The notes below the pieces were generated by a model. It was not told where the DNA came from and did not search any database. It saw only the letters and a program-made list of their open reading frames with translations. DNA of 64,000 bases from Rhodovulum sp. ES.010 (GTDB taxonomy: Bacteria; Pseudomonadota; Alphaproteobacteria; Rhodobacterales; Rhodobacteraceae), in assembly GCF_900142935.1 (NCBI RefSeq), contig NZ_FSRS01000001.1:2676001-2740000 (forward strand), given 5' to 3'. Positions 36,069 through 44,046 of this stretch are shown piece by piece. Within the stretch, counting starts at the first letter, position 1; every line of letters begins with the position of its first letter. A program made the translations under genes and the position numbers.

Positions 36069-36932
36069 ATGGCGCATGGACAGAACGCGCCAGTCATCAT
36101 CAAGCGTAAGAAGGTCGTGGGCGGCGGCGGACACCACGGGGGGGCGTGGAAGGTCGCGTATGCCGACTTTGTGACCGCCATGATGGCCTTCTTCATGCTG
36201 ATGTGGCTGCTGAACGCGACGACGGAAAAGCAACGCAAGGGGATTGCGGACTATTTCAATCCCACGATCCCGGTGAACCGGGTCTCCGGGGGCGGCGAGG
36301 GCGCCTTCGGCGGCGAGAGCGTGTTTTCCGAGCGTGTGCTCGCCCAGACCGGCACCGGCGCGGCCCAGCCGAGCCCGACGCCCGAACGCCAGGCCCGCGG
36401 CACGATCGGTGCGCAGAGTTCCTCCGAGGACCGCGCCGAGGCCCGGTCTCAGGCCGAGGCGAGCGTCTTCCGCGAGATCGAGGACATGCTGAACGGCAAG
36501 GCCGGCGAGACGCTGCTCAGCGAGCAGATGATGCGCCACATCGTGACCCGGCTCACCGACGAGGGGCTCATCGTCGAGATCTTCGACCTCGACGACGCGG
36601 CGCTCTTCGAGACCGACACGACCACGCCGATGCCCGTGCTCGACGAGCTCGTTGCCATCATCGGCCAGGCCTTCGCGATCGTGCGCAACGGGGTTTCGGT
36701 CTCGGGCCATGTAAGCGCGCGCCCGGTGGTGCTGGCCGAGAATCCCGTCTGGGACCTGTCGACGGCGCGGGCGCAGACGGTGCGGCGCATGCTGCAGGAC
36801 ATGGGCATCGACCCCGAGCGGTTTCAGCGCATCAGCGGCTATGCCGACCGGAAGCCCGCCGTGGATGCCCCGATGGCCCCGCGCAACAACCGTCTGGAAC
36901 TCGTGCTTCTGCGATCGGACATCACAAACTAG
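36069..36932 (+). CDS. motB: Flagellar motor stator protein MotB
   Basis: MotB anchors the proton-driven stator to peptidoglycan. The 287-residue protein has a glycine- and histidine-rich cytoplasmic start, one membrane helix with the essential proton-binding Asp33 (VAYADFVTAMMAFFMLMW), a variable plug and linker, and a C-terminal OmpA-like domain (VSGHVSARPV, then LSTARAQTVRRML and APRNNRLELVL). Its partner motA is about 10 kb further on, separated from it by hook and basal-body genes. It is the first gene of the plus-strand run motB-flgE-flgK-flgL-flgI. Confidence 0.96.
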   Translation: MAHGQNAPVIIKRKKVVGGGGHHGGAWKVAYADFVTAMMAFFMLMWLLNATTEKQRKGIADYFNPTIPVNRVSGGGEGAFGGESVFSERVLAQTGTGAAQPSPTPERQARGTIGAQSSSEDRAEARSQAEASVFREIEDMLNGKAGETLLSEQMMRHIVTRLTDEGLIVEIFDLDDAALFETDTTTPMPVLDELVAIIGQAFAIVRNGVSVSGHVSARPVVLAENPVWDLSTARAQTVRRMLQDMGIDPERFQRISGYADRKPAVDAPMAPRNNRLELVLLRSDITN

Positions 36933-36947
36933 GGCGCATTTTACTTG

Positions 36948-36962
36948 TTAGGGCCGCATTAA
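36948..36962. promoter_or_regulatory. CtrA-like motif upstream of flgE
   Basis: TTAG-GGCCGCA-TTAA differs from the CtrA consensus TTAA-N7-TTAA at one base. It lies 57 bases before the flgE start in the 86-base gap after motB, consistent with a separate CtrA-controlled promoter. Confidence 0.45.
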
Positions 36963-37018
36963 GCCCCGCTCGGTAACGCTGCTCTGGGCTGGGGTCCAAG
37001 CAGCAGAAAGGTGCTTAG

Positions 37019-38368
37019 ATGACGATTTCCTCCTCGCTGAATGCCGGTGTCGCCGGCCTTGCCGCGAACGCGAACCGTCTTTCGACGATTTCCGACAACA
37101 TCGCCAACTCGCAGACCTACGGGTACAAGCGGGCCCAGGCCGATTTCCACTCGATGGTTATCGACAGCGTGGCCGGTACCTATTCGGCTGGCGGGGTGCG
37201 CATCACCACGAGCCGGATGATCGACCAGGCCGGCGCGCTGGAGACCACGGACAACCCGACCGACCTTGCGGTGCGCGGACGTGGGTTCCTGCCGGTGACG
37301 CAGGAGACGGCGCTGATATCGAACACGGACGACTACCCGATGTACCTGACCACGACGGGGTCCTTCCGAACGGATGAAGACGGGGTCCTGCGGAATTCCA
37401 CAGGGCTTGTCCTGATGGGATGGCCGGCGAACCCGGACGGCACGATCCCGGCCTACCCGCGCGATACCTCCGACGGTCTGCGTCCGGTGCAGATCCAGAC
37501 CAACCAGTTCGCCGCGGAACCGACGACGGAGGTCACGCTGGGCGTGAACCTTCCCGCGACCGAGACGATCGCGGGGGCCGATGGCACGACCATCCCGCTG
37601 TCGGTGGAGTATTTCGACAACCTGGGCACGTCGCAAAGCATCAATGTCACCTATACACCCACGGTGCCGGCCTCGGGGGCTTCGAACCAGTGGACGATGA
37701 CCTTGCGCGACTCCGCGCAGGGCGGTGCGGTGGTCGGCGTCTACACGCTGAACTTCGACAACACCACCGGGTCCGGCGGCACCCTGGCATCGGTCACGCA
37801 ACCCGATGTCGACGCGAGCGGTGTGCCCACCCCGCCGCCGGCCGGCGGCCCGATCGGCGGCGCCTACAACGCGACGAGCGGCGAATTCCAGGTGACGGTG
37901 GATCGCGGCCCGATCGACATCTCCATCGGCGCCGTCGGCGACGGCGGTGTCATGACCCAGCTGTCCGACAGTTTCGGGCCCACGGGCATCAACAAGAACG
38001 GCTTTCCGGTCGGCAACATGACCTCGATCGAGGTGGACGGCAACGGCTTCGTCAAGGCGAACTTCGACACCGGCATCACCCGCACGATCTACCAGGTGCC
38101 GATCATCGACGTGCCCAACCCGAACGGCCTCGTTGCCCTGGACAACCAGACCTACACGACCTCCGACACCAGCGGCTCGTTCTTCATGTGGGACGCGGGC
38201 GACGGGCCCACTGGCGACGTGATCAGCTATTCGCTTGAAGAATCCGCCACCGACGTGGCGGGCGAACTGACCGAACTGATCCAGACCCAGCGCGCCTATT
38301 CGTCGAACGCCAAGGTCATCCAGACCGTGGACGAGATGCTTCAGGAGACGACCAACATCAAGCGCTAG
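37019..38368 (+). CDS. flgE: Flagellar hook protein FlgE
   Basis: FlgE polymerises into the hook that joins rod and filament. The 449-residue protein has the N-terminal rod/hook motif LSTISDNIANSQTYGYKR, the second domain start TDLAVRGRGFLPVT near residue 85, a variable middle domain, and the C-terminal helix ELTELIQTQRAYSSNAKVI that packs with the N-terminus. Length is normal for the alphaproteobacterial form. It is secreted through the flagellar export system without a cleaved signal. A CtrA-like motif lies upstream; flgK follows after 37 bases. Confidence 0.94.
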   Translation: MTISSSLNAGVAGLAANANRLSTISDNIANSQTYGYKRAQADFHSMVIDSVAGTYSAGGVRITTSRMIDQAGALETTDNPTDLAVRGRGFLPVTQETALISNTDDYPMYLTTTGSFRTDEDGVLRNSTGLVLMGWPANPDGTIPAYPRDTSDGLRPVQIQTNQFAAEPTTEVTLGVNLPATETIAGADGTTIPLSVEYFDNLGTSQSINVTYTPTVPASGASNQWTMTLRDSAQGGAVVGVYTLNFDNTTGSGGTLASVTQPDVDASGVPTPPPAGGPIGGAYNATSGEFQVTVDRGPIDISIGAVGDGGVMTQLSDSFGPTGINKNGFPVGNMTSIEVDGNGFVKANFDTGITRTIYQVPIIDVPNPNGLVALDNQTYTTSDTSGSFFMWDAGDGPTGDVISYSLEESATDVAGELTELIQTQRAYSSNAKVIQTVDEMLQETTNIKR

Positions 38369-38405
38369 GCCGCGTGCCCGCGGCCGGCCCATTGCGAGGT
38401 GAGAG

Positions 38406-39863
38406 ATGAGCCTGAGTTCGAGCCTGTCCAACGCCCTGTCCGGGCTCAATGCCTCGTCACGGGGCGCCCAGGTCGTGTCCTCGAACATCTCGAACGCGCT
38501 GACCGAGGGCTACGGCCGCCGGGTTCTGGAAACCTCGGCGTCCACCGTCATGGGCGCCGGTTCCGGCGTCCAGGTCGACGGGGTCCGCCGCGACACCAAT
38601 CTGGCGCTGATCTCCGACCGGCGCCTGTCCCAGTCCGACCTCGGCCAGGCACAGACCCGTGCCGACGGCCTGGCCCGGGTCGAGGCCGCCCTCGGCACGC
38701 CGGACAGCCCCGATTCCATCGCCGGGCGCATGGCCGCGCTGGAATCGGCGCTTGTCGCCGCGGCCAGCCGGCCCGACAGCGCCACGCGCCTTGCCGACGT
38801 GAAGACGGCGGCGCAATCCGTGGCGGGCAGCATCCAGATGGCCTCGGACGATCTGCAATCGATCCGCATGCAGGCCGATTCCGCCATTGCGGGCGAGGTG
38901 GAGTTGCTGAACGGGACCCTCCGGGAGATTGCCGATCTCAACACCGAGATTCGAAGCCACTACGGAACCAGGACCGACATGAGCGCGCTTTTCGACGAGC
39001 GCCAGGTGCTCGTCGACCGGATCGCCGAGGTGGTGCCGCTGCGCCAGATCCAGCGCGACCACGGCACCATCGCGCTCTACACCGAAACCGGCGCGGCGCT
39101 GGTCGACGGTCGCGCCTCCGAATTCTCCTTCGACCAGGTCGGGGTCATCACGCCGGACATGACGATCGCGAGCGGCGCGCTCTCGGGGCTCACTCTCAAC
39201 GGCGAGCCGGTGCGCGCCGTGGGCAGCCACGCCCCGATGGGCGGCGGCCGCCTCGAGGCGCTGTTCGAGCAGCGCGACCAGACCGTCCCCGCCGCGCAGG
39301 CCAACCTCGACGCGCTGGCCCGCGACCTGATCGAACGGTTCGAGGCGCCCGGCGTCGACCCAAGTGCCACGCCCGGCGCGCCCGGCCTCTTCACCGACAA
39401 CGGTCTCGTGCTCGACCCGGCGAACGAACTCGGCCTGTCCGCCCGGATTTCCGTCAATGCGACCGTGGACCCTGACCAGGGCGGAGATCTCTGGCGCCTG
39501 CGCACCGGCCTCGGGGCGCCCGCGGCGGGCGATGTGGGCGACTCGACCCTCCTGAACGCGTTCGCTGACGCGCTGTCCAACACGCGCGTGCCGTCGTCGG
39601 GTACGTTCGGAAGCCAGCCCATGTCCGCCTCCGGCTTGGCGACCGAAGCGGTTTCGCGAATCTCGGTCCAGGCGCACTGGGCGGCCGAGGAAGAAGGGTT
39701 TGCCAGCGCGCGGACCAATGCGCTCAAGGAGGCCGAGCTTCAGGGCGGTGTCGATACCGATGCCGAATTGCAGAATCTGATGCTCTACGAGCAGGCCTAT
39801 GCCGCGAACGCCAAGGTCATCCAGGCGGTCGACGAGATGATGCAGATGCTGATGGAGATCTGA
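38406..39863 (+). CDS. flgK: Flagellar hook-associated protein FlgK (HAP1)
   Basis: FlgK is the first of the junction proteins between hook and filament. The 485-residue protein has N-terminal NALSGLNASSRGAQVVSSN and SNALTEGYGRRVLE, and C-terminal LMLYEQAYAANAKVIQAVD with the heptad pattern of the axial family. The central part contains NGTLREIADLNTEIR and DERQVLVDRIAEVV, typical for FlgK. It is followed three bases later by flgL. Confidence 0.94.
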   Translation: MSLSSSLSNALSGLNASSRGAQVVSSNISNALTEGYGRRVLETSASTVMGAGSGVQVDGVRRDTNLALISDRRLSQSDLGQAQTRADGLARVEAALGTPDSPDSIAGRMAALESALVAAASRPDSATRLADVKTAAQSVAGSIQMASDDLQSIRMQADSAIAGEVELLNGTLREIADLNTEIRSHYGTRTDMSALFDERQVLVDRIAEVVPLRQIQRDHGTIALYTETGAALVDGRASEFSFDQVGVITPDMTIASGALSGLTLNGEPVRAVGSHAPMGGGRLEALFEQRDQTVPAAQANLDALARDLIERFEAPGVDPSATPGAPGLFTDNGLVLDPANELGLSARISVNATVDPDQGGDLWRLRTGLGAPAAGDVGDSTLLNAFADALSNTRVPSSGTFGSQPMSASGLATEAVSRISVQAHWAAEEEGFASARTNALKEAELQGGVDTDAELQNLMLYEQAYAANAKVIQAVDEMMQMLMEI

Positions 39864-39866
39864 GCC

Positions 39867-40877
39867 ATGTCCTTCGTGTCCATCGGCGATCTCGCCCGCA
39901 GCTTCAACCTGCGCAACCACACCGCCGAGATCAAGGCGCGCCTCGACCGCCTGGGCGAAGAGGTGACCACCGGCCAGACCACCGACCCGGCCGGCCGGTT
40001 GCGCGGCGATTTCAGATCCCTCGGCGCCATCGACCGGAGCCTCAAGGTGATGGACTCCTACGATCTCGCCACCAAGGAGGCCGCGCTTACCACCGACGCG
40101 ATGCAGCTGACCCTGGCGCGCATCAGCGATGCCGCCACCACGCTGAGCCCCTCGCTGCTCGACGCGTCGACGATGCACAGCGCCCAGACCGTCGAAGCGC
40201 TGGGCAAGGACGCGCGGGAATGGTTCGAATTGTCGGTCGCGTCGCTGAACAACCAGACCGCGGGCCGCAGCCTCTTTGCCGGGGCCGCCACCGACTCTCG
40301 GGCGCTCGCGTCGGGCGAGGACATGCTGGCCGCGATCCAGACCAGCATCACCGGCCTGACCCAGGCCGAGGACGTGCTCACCGCCATTGACGCCTGGTTC
40401 GACACGCCCGGCGGGGCGTTCGAGTCCTCTGGCTATCTCGGTTCCGACCTGCCGACAGGAAAGGTTCGCCTGAACGATTCCCACAGCATGCAGCTCGACG
40501 TCACCGCCGCCGACCCCGAAATCCGCGATGCGCTGAAGGCGTTCGCAACAGCCGCGGTGCTGTCGGACCCGACCGTTCTGGCCGGCGATCTCTCGGAGCG
40601 ATCCGAGCTCGCCGGGGCGGCCGGGGAACGCATGATGTCGAGCAATGGCGGCCTGATCGACCTGATGGCCGAAGTCGGCATCGCCCAGTCGCGGATCGAG
40701 GAGATCGGCACCGAGAACGCCGCGAACCGCAACCTGCTCGACCTTGCCCGCGCCGACATGCTCGCCGTCGACCAGTACGAGGCCGCGAGCGATCTCCAGG
40801 CGGTCCAGGTGCAGCTCGAAACCGTCTATACCGTCACCGCGCGCCTGTCGCGCCTCAGCCTAGCGGATTACCTCTGA
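39867..40877 (+). CDS. flgL: Flagellar hook-associated protein FlgL (HAP3)
   Basis: FlgL is the second junction protein, sitting between FlgK and the filament. The 336-residue product shows flagellin-like terminal helices: RNHTAEIKARLDRLGEEVTT near the start and YEAASDLQAVQVQLETVY near the end. ASLNNQTAGRSLFAGAATD near residue 123 is the FlgL/flagellin pattern. It shares its stop with the flgI start (TGATG), showing coupled translation. Divergence makes the label depend partly on its place after flgK. Confidence 0.88.
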   Translation: MSFVSIGDLARSFNLRNHTAEIKARLDRLGEEVTTGQTTDPAGRLRGDFRSLGAIDRSLKVMDSYDLATKEAALTTDAMQLTLARISDAATTLSPSLLDASTMHSAQTVEALGKDAREWFELSVASLNNQTAGRSLFAGAATDSRALASGEDMLAAIQTSITGLTQAEDVLTAIDAWFDTPGGAFESSGYLGSDLPTGKVRLNDSHSMQLDVTAADPEIRDALKAFATAAVLSDPTVLAGDLSERSELAGAAGERMMSSNGGLIDLMAEVGIAQSRIEEIGTENAANRNLLDLARADMLAVDQYEAASDLQAVQVQLETVYTVTARLSRLSLADYL

Positions 40878-41980
40878 TGATACGCCGGTTCCTCCTCGGC
40901 CTTCTCGCGCTGATGATCGCCGTTCCCGCAAACGCGACGCCGATCCGCATCAAGGACCTCGTGGAGTTCGACGGCGTGCGCGGCAACGACCTCGTGGGCT
41001 ACGGCCTCGTCGTCGGCCTGAACGGAACCGGCGACGGTATCCGCAACGCGCCCTTCACCGAGGAGATCATGTCGAACATCCTCGAACGGCTGGGCGTTAA
41101 CGTTACCGGCGAGCAGTTCCGGCCCAAGAACGTGGCCGCGGTCTTCGTCACCGCGACGTTGCCGCCGTTCTCCCGGACCGGGTCGCAGATCGATGTCACC
41201 GTCTCGGCGATCGGCGACGCCAAGAGCCTGCTCGGCGGCACGCTCGTGATGACGCCGCTCAACGCCGCGGACGGCCAGATCTACGCCGTCGCCCAGGGCA
41301 CGATCATCGCCGGCGGCGCCTCGGCCGAGGGCGATGGTGCCCAGGTGATCCAGGGGGTGCCCACATCGGGCGTGATTCCCGCCGGCGCGCGGGTCGAGCG
41401 CGAGATCGAGTTCGATTTCACCGCGATGACGTCCCTGCGGCTTGCGTTGCGCAGCCCCGATTTCACGACCGCCGGTCGGATCGAGGCGGCGATCAACAAC
41501 AGTTTCGGGCGCGGCGTGGCGCGGATGATCGATGCTGGTACGGTCGTGCTGGACATTGCCGCCACCCGCGCGCCCTCGCCGGCCCATGCGCTGCAGCGGA
41601 TCGAAAGCATCACCGTCGAGCCCCAGCGCAAGGCCCGCGTGGTCGTCGACCAGCGCTCTGGCACGATCGTGATGGGCGAGGATGTCCGCATTTCCCGCGT
41701 CGCCGTTTCCCAGGGCAACCTGACGCTGCGGATCGAGGAAGAGCCGATGGTGGTTCAGCCGAACCCCTTCGCCGAGGGCCAGACGGTCGTGGTGCCCCGC
41801 ACCCGGGCCGCGATCGAGGAGGAGCCGGGGATCGGCCTGGCCGAGATCGACGAGGGCGCCTCGCTCTCCGAGGTGGTGGCCGGGCTGAACGCGCTTGGCG
41901 TGGCCCCGCGCGACATGATCGACATCCTCAAGAGCATCAAGGCCGCCGGCGCGCTGCATGCGGAATTCGTGGTGCGCTGA
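40877..41980 (+). CDS. flgI: Flagellar P-ring protein FlgI
   Basis: FlgI forms the ring around the rod in the peptidoglycan layer. The 367-residue protein has a cleavable secretion signal (residues 1-21, ending PANA) and then the highly conserved start RIKDLVEFDGVRGNDLVGYG and LVVGLNGTGD. NVAAVFVTATLPPF, IDVTVSAIGDAKSLLGGT and the C-terminal DMIDILKSIKAAGALHAE are also diagnostic. It is the last plus-strand gene before a 442-base gap. Confidence 0.97.
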   Translation: MIRRFLLGLLALMIAVPANATPIRIKDLVEFDGVRGNDLVGYGLVVGLNGTGDGIRNAPFTEEIMSNILERLGVNVTGEQFRPKNVAAVFVTATLPPFSRTGSQIDVTVSAIGDAKSLLGGTLVMTPLNAADGQIYAVAQGTIIAGGASAEGDGAQVIQGVPTSGVIPAGARVEREIEFDFTAMTSLRLALRSPDFTTAGRIEAAINNSFGRGVARMIDAGTVVLDIAATRAPSPAHALQRIESITVEPQRKARVVVDQRSGTIVMGEDVRISRVAVSQGNLTLRIEEEPMVVQPNPFAEGQTVVVPRTRAAIEEEPGIGLAEIDEGASLSEVVAGLNALGVAPRDMIDILKSIKAAGALHAEFVVR

Positions 41981-42422
41981 CGCCCGGATCGCCCGCGCCC
42001 GGGGCGCGGCCGTTCAAGGGGCCGCCCGCCGGAGCCAGTCCAGTTCATTCCCGGCGGGCGCCCGCCCCGACCTGCGGCACCGCTGACCACCTTTGTCCCG
42101 GCTGCGGTCGCGGCGCAGGCGGGCCCATCGTGTTCCGGTTTTCCGCCCCGTCCGGGAGCGCGCCGCGCTTCATCCCGAACACGCTTTTCGCCGCCCGGGC
42201 CGCCTTTCGCGGGGCGTCCCACCCGCAGGCCCGTGGGCAGCGTGCGATATGGCGTTCGACGCGAACACCGCGGGCAATCGTGCCGCGGTGTTGACAGGCG
42301 CTGCCTGGCTGAACCGCGTGCGCGGTTCTCCGCTGGCGAAGATGCATCGGACAGGACGGCGATGCGTCCCGGCCGGCCGGCCGCGCGATGTGCGGCCCGG
42401 GCCGACCTTGCGGTCGGGGTTT
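41981..42422. other. 442-base intergenic region, no gene recognised
   Basis: The region lies between the convergent ends of flgI and fliP. All six frames are broken or read as arginine- and proline-rich noise, without motifs or good ribosome-binding sites. It contains an inverted repeat near its left end (listed separately), a smaller one at 42006-42025, and a 6-base hairpin, CCGACC-TTGC-GGTCGG, just past the fliP stop. A rod-binding FlgJ gene might be expected near flgI but no trace was found. Confidence 0.6.
42023..42060. terminator. Inverted repeat after flgI
   Basis: CGCCCGCCGG and CCGGCGGGCG form a perfect 10-base stem around an 18-base loop, 43 bases past the flgI stop. It is placed to end the flgE-flgI transcript, but there is no T-run, so termination by this element is uncertain. 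Confidence 0.4.
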
Positions 42423-43160
42423 CTAACCGGCGGGGAAGTATCCGCGGACAAGCGCTTCGGAGATCAGGGTCCAGCCGTCCGCCACCACGAAGAAGGCAAG
42501 CTTGAACGGCATCGCGACCATGGCCGGCGGAACCATCATCATCCCCATCGACATCAGGATCGCCGCGACCACGAGGTCGATGATCAGGAAGGGCAGGAAG
42601 ATCAGGAAGCCGATCTCGAAGGCCCGCTGGATCTCGCTGAGCATGAACGCGGGCACCAGCACCGACAGCGGCGCGTCCGCGATCGGCTGTTCCGCGTCGA
42701 ATTCCGGGCGGAGCGAGCCGAGAGAGGCGAAGGTGTCGGCTTCCGCCCGGGCGGCCATGAAGCCGCGGAACGGCTCGATGATCCTTGGGAACGCCTCCTC
42801 GTAGGACAGGGTTTCCTCGACCAGCGGCGTGACGCCCTCCTGCCAGGCCTGGCTGAAGGTCGGTTCCATCACGAAATAGGTCAGGAAAAGCGCGAGGCTC
42901 ACGATGAGCATGTTGGGCGGCGACTGCTGCAACCCGATCGCCTGGCGCAGGATCGCGAGCACCGTGACGATGAAGGGAAAGCACGTCACCATGATCGCGA
43001 GGCCGGGCGCGAGGCTCAGCACCGTCACCAGAAGGATCAGCTGCACGCCGCGCCCCGCCAGGGACCCGCCCTCGCCGAAGGAAATCGAGATGTCCTGCGC
43101 CGCGGCCGGCGCGGCAAGCGCGGCAAGGCAGACAAGGGCGAGGATCGGGAGGGCGCGCAT
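42423..43160 (-). CDS. fliP: Flagellar export gate protein FliP
   Basis: FliP is the core of the inner-membrane export gate with FliQ and FliR. The 245-residue protein has a cleavable signal (ending AAPAAAQ), as usual for FliP, four membrane segments, and the signatures RQAIGLQQSPPNMLIVSLAL and FLPFLIIDLVVAAILMSMG. It is the last gene of the fliF-fliH-like-fliN-fliP run, three bases after fliN. The other gate genes lie elsewhere in the cluster (fliR near 53 kb, fliQ near 58.4 kb). Confidence 0.97.
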   Translation of the reverse strand: MRALPILALVCLAALAAPAAAQDISISFGEGGSLAGRGVQLILLVTVLSLAPGLAIMVTCFPFIVTVLAILRQAIGLQQSPPNMLIVSLALFLTYFVMEPTFSQAWQEGVTPLVEETLSYEEAFPRIIEPFRGFMAARAEADTFASLGSLRPEFDAEQPIADAPLSVLVPAFMLSEIQRAFEIGFLIFLPFLIIDLVVAAILMSMGMMMVPPAMVAMPFKLAFFVVADGWTLISEALVRGYFPAG

Positions 43161-43163
43161 GGG

Positions 43164-43457
43164 TCAGTCGCCCGAGGCCACGTCGATCACCTCGGTCAGT
43201 CGCACGGCGATCTGGCCGGGCTGGTCGCCGTCCACCTCCTGCAACTCGCCCCGCGCGATCAGCCGGTCGCCGATATAGAGTTCGACCGGGTCGTCGATAC
43301 GGCGGTCGAGCGGCAGGATGCCGCCGCGGTCGATCCGCAGCAGATCGCGCAGAAGCGGCCGGGCCTTGCCGACCGAGACCGTGATCTCGATCGGGACCTG
43401 GTCGAGGAATTTCGCGCCCAGCGCCTCGCCCGGGCCGTCTTGCGTGGTCTCAGCCAT
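43164..43457 (-). CDS. fliN: Flagellar motor switch protein FliN
   Basis: FliN is part of the C-ring that switches rotation and helps dock the export ATPase complex. The 97-residue protein is a single SpoA domain: VPIEITVSVGKARPLLRDLL, then GGILPLDRRIDDPVELYIGD and GQIAVRLTEVI. It is at the short end of the family, lacking a long N-terminal tail. It overlaps the fliH-like gene by eight bases. fliM and fliG are not in the window. Confidence 0.95.
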   Translation of the reverse strand: MAETTQDGPGEALGAKFLDQVPIEITVSVGKARPLLRDLLRIDRGGILPLDRRIDDPVELYIGDRLIARGELQEVDGDQPGQIAVRLTEVIDVASGD

Positions 43458-44046
43458 GGCGTCTGGCCTCCTCTTCGGTCTTCAGGAATTCGTCGAGCGC
43501 GGTCTGGATCGCGGCCAGCATCCCGTCGATATCGATCTCGCATTCGGACTCGGTGCCCGAGACGAGCGCCTGGCCCGGCCCGACCGTGTCATCGTCGACG
43601 ATGGCCAGCGGCAGGCCCGGATCCTCGCCGATCAGGGCGTCCAGCGCCTCGCGGTTATCGGGGTTGATGCGCAGCCGGACCGGCCGGTTGGCCTCGGCCT
43701 CGGCCATCTGCATCGCGGTCTCGACCACCGTCCGGGCAAAGCCCGCGGAGGCGATATGCGGCACGACCCGCTCGACCATCGCGGTCAGCAGCGGCCCGAG
43801 CGCGGCGAGCACATGCGCCCGCGCCTCGTGATAACTGAACGACATCTCCTGCAGTGTCTTGGCGAAATCGGCCGAGACACGTGCATGCTCCTCGTTCTCT
43901 GCGGCCGCGGCGTCGTCCCAGCCGGCCTTGTAGCCCTCTTCATAGGCGTTCAGCCGGATGTCCTGGGCGTCGGGCGGTTCGGGCGGCGCGGCGGCGGGCT
44001 GCTGCGGCGCAGGCGCCGCGAAGTCTTCGAGACGCAGCCGGTTCAT
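43450..44046 (-). CDS. FliH-like flagellar export/assembly protein
   Basis: The 198-residue protein has an Ala/Pro-rich start, then YEEGYKAGWDDAAAAENEEH, a typical FliH-like stretch, a helical middle with MVERVVPHIASAGFA, and a C-terminal domain with RLRINPDNREALDALI. FliH binds and restrains the ATPase FliI. The position between fliF and fliN is right for this role, although fliI itself is about 15 kb away. Sequence similarity within FliH proteins is low, so the label is moderate. Its ATG overlaps the fliF stop. Confidence 0.82.
   Translation of the reverse strand: MNRLRLEDFAAPAPQQPAAAPPEPPDAQDIRLNAYEEGYKAGWDDAAAAENEEHARVSADFAKTLQEMSFSYHEARAHVLAALGPLLTAMVERVVPHIASAGFARTVVETAMQMAEAEANRPVRLRINPDNREALDALIGEDPGLPLAIVDDDTVGPGQALVSGTESECEIDIDGMLAAIQTALDEFLKTEEEARRHG

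Noticed and set aside
38457..40484. A 675-codon minus-strand frame opposite flgK and flgL
   Set aside because: It crosses two real genes and has shadow-type composition.
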